Shown in pieces: positions 35,559 to 45,052 of a stretch of DNA of 45,052 nucleotides. Origin of the DNA: Apostichopus parvimensis. Taxonomy: Eukaryota > Echinodermata > Holothuroidea > Aspidochirotida > Stichopodidae. The translations under genes were made by a program, and so were the position numbers. Position 1 is the first letter of the stretch, and every line of letters begins with the position of its first letter. The DNA lies in assembly GCA_000934455.1 (NCBI GenBank), contig KN887801.1:40108-85159 (forward strand), read 5' to 3'. The notes below the pieces were generated by a model. The model saw only the letters and a program-made list of their open reading frames with translations, was not told the DNA's origin and did not search any database.

Positions 35559-38500
35559 GTTGGCAAAAGGTCCAAACGACCAACGTAATAATAATATGGT
35601 AACGACTTCGAGTCGTCCAGTCACTAAGCACTCATAGTCATACTAAGTAGCACTAGCATACTCACTAACTATTCATACTTACTTAATTAAGTACTTATAT
35701 TATTACTTATATGATAAAGGACTCATGCAATAGTTCGAAATCACTCTTATATTTAAAAAACAACTAAAACGGCCTTTATTAAATAAGCATGTTTAAAGTT
35801 TCTAGTTTATTTCCTTATGTTTAGGTGTATTTTGGGGGGGTTGTGTGTGTTTATTGTTGGTGGCCTGGCCTTGATAAGTTCTGCTTCTGCCAGGTCTCCC
35901 CCACTTCACATCATTTGTATATATCAATTGTTTAATTTCTATGGAATGTATTTGTATTGTTTATTCAAATGTTATATGTTCACTTTGTTTATGTTATGGT
36001 GAAGTGGAAATAAATAGTTTTCAATTTCAATTACTCCAATGTTTACGCACAGTATAAATTGTAGTTAGTACACTGTATAGGCTAGTCTGTGAAAGCATTA
36101 CAATTCATATTACACTGCATTATGTATCCCAACTATATTGGCATTTTTGGCAAAGATTCAGACATAATTGAAGACATTTATATCAAATTATGAGATTGAT
36201 GTTTTGACAACTAGTTTGTTGCTCCCTATGGACCAATTGTTTATCAATTTAACATGTTTATAATTAGAGTCCCACCAATTTATACATGCATTAACCTTTC
36301 AAATAGTGCCCTTAGTACTTACTCCCTTAGGTTAGCCTAGACATAAGCATTGTTTGAACTGACTTATCAACTATTTATATATAATCTTACCCTATAATAT
36401 TAGCCTATATGATTAAAGTTGATGTTGATTCTTATCTTATCTTAGGTTGGCAACCAAGATGGTTTATTTTAGACAAAGGAATCCTAGCTTATTATAAATC
36501 ACAAGATGAAGTTGGTCAAGGCTGCAAGGGATCTGTAAAGCTTGCTTGTTGTGAAATTGATGGTAAGTTTTCAAACTCATCAGGCTGGTTTATGAACTAA
36601 GTTGATGATGTTCCCAAAACCTACCGAGTATTGCAATAGCCAATTGGTCACATAAGTACTCCATGTTAACTTCTAAATTGTGAAGATATATGTGAATTGA
36701 CTTCTAAAATTCTCTTGTATTTGGTATGTAAAGGGTTATATGGTATATCAAATGTTTGAGTTAAGAAGAATGGTTTCTTACCCAAATGAAATGATACAGA
36801 CTGATTATTGTGCATTATTCACATAAATGGTTTTGCTGACGTTCCATAGATTAGGCTAAGTTTCACCATTCATTGAAAATTGAACAGACATCTACAGACT
36901 TAGCTTAAAAAAACACTTCATGTGTGAATTCGCATTTCCTTCAGCTGTTTGCTAAAAAGTACTGTACCACTTTATCATGTTTGCTCTAAATGCTTGTGAA
37001 AATTGTCATGAGGAAGGTGAGAAGAAAACCAGGTGACTTAAGTAGAATGCGATTCTATATTCTTTGGACTAGATGCAAGTAACATATATAGTTGCTGTTA
37101 ATATCCCATTTGCAAACACATTCAAGGAGTTTAACTGGTGTGGAATATATCTGAATCTAGCCACAAATTCAGTTGATGCAAAAATGCAGCTCTTTAAACT
37201 TTCATTTCATCTTTTGCAGGAAAATATTACATTAATTTGACTTACAAGTGAAAGATTTAAATTGTTTCAAATCTTTTTATTGTATATATTTACAGTCCAT
37301 GGTACAGACCCAACAAGAGTAGATTTGATCATTCCTGGGGAACAACATTTCTATGTTAAAGGGACAAGCGAGGCTGAGAGACAAAGGTGGCTGGTGGCTC
37401 TTGGCTCTGCCAAAGCCTGTCTAACAGACTCGATCGTACACCAAGGAAAAGGTAGTAATGTTAATGCAAAATATTTGAAATTTGTTTGTCACTAACAGGG
37501 TAATATTGAATGATAAATTAGAGCTAATTTGTGAAATGTATTTAAAACATTTGCAAACTATTTTCTCATTAACATATTTTATTTCATGGTGCGGGGGATG
37601 GGACAAGGGGTGTGGGGGAGGGGGCTGGAAATCTGGTTTGGCATGATACTTGTAAGGCATTAGTCAAGGCCATGTGACTATTTTGTGTTAGCAGGTTAAT
37701 TAAGGTTAATTAATTGTAGAATTAAATATTGCGGCCCCAATTCATGACCACCATTTGACTGCAGTATGCAGGACAGTTAAGTTGTTTACATGGAATCCAG
37801 GCTGTTCAGGCTCCATTCATTACCTCACCACACAGTCAATACATACTTGGACTCTACAGATGTTAAAGCACAGACTGTTCCTAATGCAATTGTTAAATAT
37901 GAAGACCAAATGAGAGATTAGCTTTACCATAACACTGCATGACGTATGCCTGCACCTCTAGTGAGAGGGCTTTGAGCATCAAATTTGTGGCTACCTGTTA
38001 TTGTTTCAAACCAGAAATTGTGTTACATTATAACTAGAAAGGGAAACGTATATATGCAGTTTACCCGTTTCTCCTCTTCAACACTCAATACAGTTTCCAT
38101 TGCTGCATTAATTAACAACACAAATATAAATGTCTAAATGACATAAATTATGTCTTATTGTTTTGCAGAGGAATCTGAAAGTAACATGAGAAGTAAGATG
38201 TCAGAACTTAGGCTTTACTGTGACTTGCTGATGCAGCAAGTTGCTTCAGTGAAAGAGGCTTGTGAGGAGAGAGAACAACCAGATGTTGAGGTAAGTGTTC
38301 AAACCAAGCAATTCACTGTCCATGAGTAATGTAGCAGCTACACAGAGATAGCAACGTTAATAAGTGCGTGATGAGGAATGACATCAAAGCTGTCCAGGTA
38401 AGCGAACCAACTATTTAATTGTCTCTGAGTTACTACATAGCTACTCTGGGATGGAATAGTTATTATTTTAATTCATGAGGAATGGTAACAACTAGCTTTA

Positions 38501-41500
38501 GATGTATGAGATTTGTTGAGTGGTATATAAGCTATATTTGCTAGTCCTACAGTCTAACAAGGATACAATGGAGTATGTATTCTATATATTTTAAATCCTC
38601 CTGCAAGCAGGAACTCGCGAAGAAACCATCATTGGCTTATCAAAGCCGCAAGCTGACCGAAGTCAGTCTCTTAGATTCATATTTTAACGTCCATGATTGT
38701 CAATTGTCAACAACTCTGTAACTGGACGACATACATTAATCTTGGAGTGACTCGAACTCGGGACCTTATGATTGAAAGGCACCGGGGTTTACCACTGAGC
38801 TTACACTCCCATTGATGATGAGAGTGAACAGATGAGAGTGAACAAAAGCTGAGATTAATGTAGCTACTCAGAAACGATGTCATCGTGAGGAGTAAGAGCT
38901 GGCTGCAGAGTTAGACAATTAATATCATAGTTATTCATGGATGGCATATAGTTATGATTTCATAATAAGCTGATGTTTCCCATCTCTGCAATTAGAATAG
39001 CTATTAACTATGGCATAGTTGTATTATAAGTAGAGGCCCTGATGTTCTCATCTCCATGAGTAGCAGAGCTACTTAGATATGCAATAGGTGTATGTTGTAT
39101 TATGACATATATTACTTTTGATAGTAGTTCATATTTAGCATTGCTGCCCTCTTCATATTCTTAAAAATGCGTGTTTTGGGTGTGCTGTTATTGACTGCTA
39201 ACTTCTACTTGACAACAACATGAGACAGCAAGCAGAATTAAACATCTTATTAAACATCTTTTTTAAGAAGATAAGTGACAATACTTCAGTGGATAAGCTA
39301 GAGGCAATTATGTTTCTCATCTCCATAAGTGGCATAGCTACTTAACTATGGCATAGTTGTTTAAGTTATAGACCCTGATGGTTCAATCCTTGCAAGATCT
39401 TCTGCAAAGGCAAATTGGCTGACATAGTTATGATAATTTCATTGTGAGTGCATCTATAGACCTGTACATGAAGGAATCTTTTAACTATCTTGAGAATCTT
39501 GTCCATGAGAAATAACAAATAAGTGATCAGTCAATGATGAGAAACAGATGAAAATTTAAATGAACCAAGGCATTAGAACCAAGGAGTGTTAGCTCAGTGG
39601 TTAACGCCATCTTCTAGGATTTGACAGTGGACGGAAAGAATAGGAACTCCTTTTGAAGAGACACATTATGAATCGAAAGTGTACTCGGTAGCGTTATGTG
39701 GGTAACCAAGGACGCGTACGTTTTGTAAATGGCGGATTTGTAATAGAGTGAAGGATGATTTGGTGGCGCTATGTCAGAAAGCTAACAAGCAAAGAATAAA
39801 CATTAATGGAATTATGATATTAATATTTGTTTTCTCACTATTTCCTTTTTGCAGAAATTGAACCAGTCGACCTCTCTTTTAACCCAAACCTGTGGTACTT
39901 TCATCGATACGTTAGAAAACTGTATGCAACTTGCCAACTCATCGTTAAACCCACACATTTCACAGAATTCTGTCACGGATGCTGCTCTACTGCCCTCTGT
40001 CACTCCCGAACGGGTAAGGTGAACTATTAATCGTACTACATAGCCTGACTGGAATACAAATACCGTTTATGCATATATCATATACAGTAAATTATGAAAC
40101 CAACTGGTCATTTTACACCTTAAAGTGAATGAGCAATGGATATGCAGCATTTCATAGGCTCCAATCTTACTGATACTCATTTTTTTATTATACCAAAATT
40201 GGTCAGTCTATTCATAAATTTACTGAACTTTTCATTCCGGGGGTGGGGGAGGCAGGGGGACCAGATGAGAGATATGAAGTTTTGGCTTCGTTCTTTATTT
40301 TCAGGATTCACTAAATATTGCAATGAAGTAGCTCACAGCAATGGGGGCTTTGTTAGGAATAGCACTTTATCTTTTCAAAAGATCATCTTATTACGGAATG
40401 GAATGATCACAAATTACAGATTTGATCAAACACTGCACTGCTTTGCTAGTTTTCATAATCAGGCCTGCTGTAGAAACTCATTGCCATTGTGTTGTAAGGT
40501 CCAAGGTTGAAAGTTACAGAAAAATAAGCTTTCTTGTACAGTAATTCAGTGAAACTGTCAAAGGGTGGTTAAGGTAGTTCCCTCATAGACGGCAGGGACA
40601 CGACCTGTTTTGGAGTATTAGTGTCGAGAAGGGTCAAAGGTTAAAGGCAAACATTCTATTGAATATTGCGCTGATCTGTTTATTACAGACAGCATCAATG
40701 TGAGCCTCTCGAAATGTAGACCGACATACAGAATGGCAGATTTTATCTATGACACTAGACACAATTAGATAAAATTAATTGAACATACATACCTGTGTGG
40801 AATTAATAACAATAGCATTACTACACTTGCAATAAATGGGATAGCAAACAAGGTCGTAAGTGAACACCTTGCAAGAGGTCCTTAATAGATACAAACATCC
40901 GAGAACTTAAAAGGTCGTTAGTTAAAACTTTTTTCTTGTTATCTCTGATTTCTATGCAGAAAAGAACTTCATCTCTAAGAGGTCACGCAGTTGAAGACAG
41001 GTATATGTGTTATTTTTCTACATTCTTGGAAGCAAAAAATCTGATGAAAACTTATAAAACAGAAAAGTTTATATGTTGAACATCATTCCACTCCGTATGA
41101 ATCATTTCATGCTATCAATACATGTAATTTATGAAAACTATCATCACCGGGAAATGAATAGTTACATGAATGAGTATTTCAAAGCCATTAGCTGATTGGG
41201 TATGTCAGTGACTTTATGCAAATGAGCTGCTGTAAGGGGTGACCCTGATTGGTTGAATATGTACTGATTATGGTGTCTGAAAGAAGCTGATTGGGCCTGA
41301 TGCTTTTAGCCCTTATAGGATCTTCTTCAAATGGTAAACTAACGACAACAAAAAAACAAAGAAAATGCAAAAATTTTAGGTAAAACAGCAAAAGGAAATC
41401 CGAAAAAAAGTTAGAAAAATGAGATAGAACAGTTGATAGGGTTGAAATGTGTCAAAAATAAAGACTGACTATTTCATTTCTGACTATTCCGGCAATTTAA

Positions 41501-44500
41501 TGATGAGTTAACCAAATATTATCCTGTGAAGCATTGAATATTCAAATGCGAGTGACTAAAAGCTAGCGGATGGTTTTCATTGGTCGTTATCTCAAAGAAA
41601 TTCCACAAAACTCGCCAAGTTATGTTCAAAACTTGTATAATTTGATGAATAGCAAGAAATCTCTCTCTTGGCCTTTCTTCCAAATGCGAAAATCACTTCG
41701 ACATTATTAAAAACAAAATAATGATTTGTGATAAAATTGTGGATCAATTCTTTCGTCGGCATTACTCCAGACAGTATACCACAAACCATAAAACATACAT
41801 CAGATTGCAAAAGGCCACAAATGATGAACAGTTTTGGAATTTTACTCGACCGTTTGTAATTTATTTATCTCGTGTGTTGTTGAAGTGTTTGTCAATAGCG
41901 CAAGTAGTGAGAATGAAAAAGTAGAACCGTAGGATAAAAAAAATAGATTTCTTCCTCAAAACTTAACTGTCGTATGTTCTTGTCATAGGTACACGCCACC
42001 TACTACCAACAAATACGGTATTCAGACGAGATACCACAATTTAGAGGACATGGCGTCCAGACCTCGACGTCACCGATCAGGAGACCGTGCCAGGACTTCC
42101 AGTACCAGCAGCGCAGAGAGCGTACCAGTAGAACAAAGTAAAAAGATGTCCAAAGAAAAGTCCGACACAGAATCTAGAACTTCCATCGAAGAAAAAAACG
42201 AAGAGGCTGAAGTCCAGACGACCAGCCCTAGATTCAAGACATTCTTCTCTGAATTACAAACCAAGTGAGTACAAAAGACAGAGCCAAGTGTTGATATGAT
42301 CATTAGACCTCTGTTAATGGGTTTTGCATAAATGATTTCACTACACTGCTAACCCTACCATTACTTTAGTCGTCGTGAACAACCTTGTCACATGTCTGTC
42401 GTACTAATTTGCTGCGGTAAATTCAGTTCTGTCCTATCATACAGTAGTTTCAGTTCAAAGATTATGCCCTGTTTTGTGACATGGATCTAAGCTTGTCTCA
42501 GCTTTGTTTTCATTGGGTCTAAGCTTTTGGTTTGGAACTATCAATTTGATTTTGGATATAAAACCAATTTTAACGATATGTGTAGCGTTTATGTCAGAGA
42601 CAACCGTCCATACTTTTTGCCAAGCTCAAAAGCCCCAGTCTTGCCACTCATAGATTATCTGTTTGTATTGCCGTCTTTTTTTGTCTTTTTTCTTTCAACT
42701 GCTGAAGTTGATAGTTTATCTGTGCAGTTGTTCGTGGAGGAGGGGGGTAGGGGGGTCAGAGAGGGGATGGGTGGGTTAGTCTGTTGTAAGAGCTACACTG
42801 GTTGCTACAGTCTGTGTATACTGGTATGATGTTCATGTCTACCATTAAAGGAAAGATGAGGTGCATGAAAAACACTTCTTAATCTAGTTCGACAGTTGAA
42901 ATCACAGTGTGACTTACACATTACCTTCTAAGGTTTTTGCAAATTAACAAACCAAAAGAGAATAAAAATTAATTTGTGGGATGCAGAATGTTTCTGTACC
43001 GGACTAAATACTGTCATAAATATCTCACTGTTTATTAGAGCAGACAATTGCTGTGAGTATATAGATCTCTTTAAGTTGCAGGACTGCTCTATTAAGGTTT
43101 GAATATTAATATAGGGCTGGGTCAACATTACAATGCAATGAAAAATGAAGCTCTCAATAGGGGATAATTCTTCTGTGCAATTATTATCTAACTTCAGTTT
43201 TGGTTTCCTATAATATATTAATGTATGTGGGAACATTGGTGCCTTCATAACATTCCAAATGATTGCTTGGAAATAGCAGTAATGCATTCTGTTTTTTATC
43301 CTATCCTCATGTTTTGGTAGGAATCTTTCCACTGTCCACATTTCATGGTCAGAAGAAGTGAGGCAGATTAAAGAGGAATTTGTGCAATAAGCTTATGAAA
43401 TACATAAAAAAAAATTAAAATTTGTTTTGCCTTCTTCACTACAGAGTATAGCAATGCTGTAGTTTTGTTTCATGCATGTTATATTTTATAAGAGTGCAAT
43501 TAATTGTGCTAATTTAAAACTTGTGCAATAATTGTTAATTTATGAATATTAAGTAATGGAGAATGTTTATATACTTTCACTAATTGCATGAGTAAGCCGA
43601 GTTAATTGGTTGCAACATCTGTACTGTCTGTTTGGCAAGTGAATGTGTAATATCTTCATAGTTTACATTACCAGAGTTTTACTTGGAAATTGCTTGTACA
43701 AAGATTCCCGCCATTATCATAATCTTGCCCAGAAACACCTGTGAAATATTGTCAACAGCAGCACAACCAGCACTTAGGTAAAGGGCATGGGATGATTAAG
43801 GTGTGTTTGAGGGGGGGGGGGGGTTTGGGGGGGGTTGACCAATACTTGTTAAGAGGAGAAGTGATGTAAAGTTTATAAGCTTGACTTACAAATATATACA
43901 CAAGTAAGAGCAAATAAAATAAGAAAAGGAAATATGTATAGAATCGTTGTTGATTTTGAGTTTGGTGTGAGGTTTTGAAGGCTGTACATTTTGACCTGGC
44001 TGAACAGAATAAATTTGAACTGTTTCACGTTGTTACTGGCATGTTTGTGTAATCTTTGTTTATAGTCTAGCATGTTTGTTTTGTATAGTTTTTGTGCTAT
44101 CCTTAATACTTCCCTCTAACAGTATTTACTTCATTGCATTAAACCAGATGTTTCTATTTATAGAGGGACATTTTCCTCCAAACATAAACATGATTGCAAC
44201 ATGTATATAAATAAATAAATAAATAGCATTATTGTCAAAACAGATTTAACATTTGAAAAAGAAAGTTTCAGGGCAAATGTCAACCTATACCTAGGCTGTT
44301 ATTATTAAATACTGTATTCCCAGTCCTATTTAATCACATACACATGTTATGTAATGTGAAGCAGCATCGGTGTGTATACGATTATAGGGTAGGTGATTAT
44401 AAGGTCAAGTTTCTCCAGACATTGGCTAGCAACTGTCCTATTCTATGTGTTAATTTACTGATATACTTAAACTATAGCTGCTTTAAGTTACATTTGAATA

Positions 44501-44891
44501 AATGACATGGGATATTTAGGGTCCAGTTTTTGTTACCTGCCCCTATCCCAATAATGCAATATTAACGATCTTCTTGAAATACCATTTCACGGTACTGTCA
44601 TACCACCTCCCTCCCCTAGGGTTGTTGGATCCCTCGTTGTGAACCACTGTCCACTTATATCTACAAGGACCCAACTATTATTCTGTAATCTGTTGCTTAA
44701 TTCATAATTTAAAAAAATATATTTACTCTCAATAATACACATGTGTTGCTATGTTATTTTTTTCAATTTTTTTTGTATGATTTATTTTAAAAATTATTTT
44801 CTTAGATTTTCTGACATTAAGCTGAACCAGAATGATGGCATTCCAACTTCCACATTCCTTGATGCCTGCGTCTGTATCGTTGGCATATTTG
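35510..44891 (+). CDS. PLEKHA8: PI4P-binding PH / glycolipid-transfer protein, PLEKHA8 (FAPP2)-like, 5' part
   Basis: FAPP2 binds phosphatidylinositol 4-phosphate and ARF1 at the trans-Golgi through its PH domain and moves glucosylceramide through its C-terminal GLTP domain. Eight exons chain with consistent phases into about 332 codons: PH domain 1-92 ([48 protein letters not shown]), the [16 protein letters not shown] helix, a [12 protein letters not shown] segment, a Ser/Arg-rich linker, then the GLTP start [14 protein letters not shown] at about 297. K7, W8 and R18, important for PI4P binding in FAPPs, are present (numbered from the ATG at 35519). An in-frame ATG three codons earlier (35510) is preceded by an in-frame TAA at 35498. 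The GLTP start separates it from PLEKHA3, which lacks that domain. The rest lies beyond the right edge. Confidence 0.92.
36446..36562 (+). CDS. PLEKHA8: PLEKHA8-like exon 2 (PH domain)
   Basis: 117 nt, residues 14-52. Encodes [20 protein letters not shown] and [10 protein letters not shown]. Acceptor TCTTAG, donor GTAAGT. Confidence 0.93.
37296..37451 (+). CDS. PLEKHA8: PLEKHA8-like exon 3 (PH domain end)
   Basis: 156 nt, residues 53-104. Encodes [15 protein letters not shown] and [19 protein letters not shown], the C-terminal PH helix. Acceptor TTACAG, donor GTAGTA. Confidence 0.93.
38169..38290 (+). CDS. PLEKHA8: PLEKHA8-like exon 4
   Basis: 122 nt, residues 105-145, ending in phase 0. 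Encodes [18 protein letters not shown], strongly conserved in FAPP1 and FAPP2. Acceptor TTGCAG, donor GTAAGT. Confidence 0.93.
38590..38810 (-). mobile_element. tRNA-headed SINE in PLEKHA8-like intron 4
   Basis: Minus strand begins GGGAGTGTAAGCTCAGTGG (box A-like) and has CGAGTTCGAGTCACTCC (box B-like) within 67 nt (38744-38810), followed by a non-tRNA body with small hairpins (CTGACTTCGGTCAG; TCCTGCTTGCAGGA). The tail end near 38590 is uncertain. Family not identified. Confidence 0.7.
39583..39608 (+). mobile_element. Second tRNA-like head fragment
   Basis: GGAGTGTTAGCTCAGTGG followed by TTAACGCC resembles the box A half of the SINE at 38744-38810 but in the opposite orientation, with no box B after it. 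Probably a truncated SINE. Confidence 0.5.
39855..40013 (+). CDS. PLEKHA8: PLEKHA8-like exon 5
   Basis: 159 nt, residues 146-198, phase 0 at both ends. Encodes [20 protein letters not shown], matching the FAPP segment after the coiled region. Acceptor TTGCAG, donor GTAAGG. Confidence 0.92.
40960..41000 (+). CDS. PLEKHA8: PLEKHA8-like exon 6 (microexon)
   Basis: 41 nt, residues 199-211 plus two bases, encoding [13 protein letters not shown]. Accepted because its phases join exons 5 and 7 and FAPPs have a similar MKRS-type segment here. Acceptor ATGCAG, donor GTATAT. Confidence 0.8.
41989..42264 (+). CDS. PLEKHA8: PLEKHA8-like exon 7 (linker and GLTP start)
   Basis: 276 nt, residues 212-303 plus two bases. 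An Arg/Ser-rich and then acidic, probably disordered linker, ending with [11 protein letters not shown], the first GLTP helix. Acceptor CATAG, donor GTGAGT at 42265. Confidence 0.9.
42265..44805. other. PLEKHA8-like intron 7, no gene seen
   Basis: 2.5 kb of AT-rich sequence with a poly-G stretch near 43811-43836 and an ATAA repeat near 44206-44224. No conserved frame recognised. Confidence 0.65.
44806..44891 (+). CDS. PLEKHA8: PLEKHA8-like exon 8 (GLTP domain), last in window
   Basis: 86 nt, residues 304-332. Encodes [20 protein letters not shown] and ACVCIVGIF, matching the GLTP N-terminal region (SDIELL...GIPTEAF in vertebrates). Acceptor CTTAG, donor GTAGGT. Confidence 0.9.
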
Positions 44892-45052
44892 GTAGGTTTT
44901 ACAAATCATACTGTGCTACAAAAGTGTAGACTTTTGCCCATACCAAAATGTGAAATAAAAGTTTGCTTGGTAAAGGAGATATCTTCTTAACAATTTGCAA
45001 AACATATCTCTTGCAATTTTGAGAGACCATCCTAGCTTTTGAACTGTAGAGT

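Noticed and set aside
38744-38810. Functional tRNA gene
   Set aside because: The anticodon loop appears to be eight nucleotides and the head is joined to a longer body, which fits a SINE better.

Overview
This is a eukaryotic, animal nuclear window. It is AT-rich, with many short exons bounded by GT/AG, introns full of minisatellites and small transposon-like elements, and two assembly gaps (N runs at 12028-12900 and 26514-27508). The gene content and very high protein similarity to vertebrate orthologues suggest an invertebrate deuterostome. An echinoderm is plausible, but the species cannot be fixed from the sequence.

Three genes are present. (1) Minus strand, 26324 down past base 1: the 5' part of an axonemal dynein heavy chain, best matched to DNAH7 (single-headed inner arm dynein). 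I could chain 33 coding exons with consistent splice phases, giving about 1830 codons from the initiator Met through tail, linker, AAA1, AAA2 and the start of the AAA2-AAA3 connection. The remaining motor lies outside the window. (2) Minus strand, 34176 down to about 29905: a 211-residue ER-luminal FKBP of the FKBP7/FKBP14 type with signal peptide, one FKBP domain, two EF-hands and an ER-retrieval tail. Its terminal exon is duplicated: two 156-nt terminal exons, each with an acceptor of the right phase, encode alternative second EF-hands ending HDEL or HEEL. (3) Plus strand, 35510 past the right edge: a PLEKHA8/FAPP2-like gene (PI4P-binding PH domain followed by the start of a glycolipid-transfer GLTP domain), eight exons seen.

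FKBP and PLEKHA8 start head to head about 1.3 kb apart. The same pairing exists in vertebrates as FKBP14-PLEKHA8 and FKBP7-PLEKHA3, so this looks like the unduplicated ancestral pair driven from a shared promoter region. The products act in neighbouring compartments (ER folding with Golgi retrieval; trans-Golgi PI4P and glucosylceramide transport). The dynein gene is a separate ciliary gene lying tail-to-head behind FKBP.

The non-coding part is notable for tandem duplications that copy exon-intron junctions of the dynein gene (66-bp, 58-bp and about 108-bp units at exons 17, 24 and 23), a large 47-48-bp intronic minisatellite, a TTAA-flanked inverted-repeat element, two other inverted-repeat elements and a tRNA-headed SINE. 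Introns not described separately show only AT-rich unique or low-complexity sequence to my eye.
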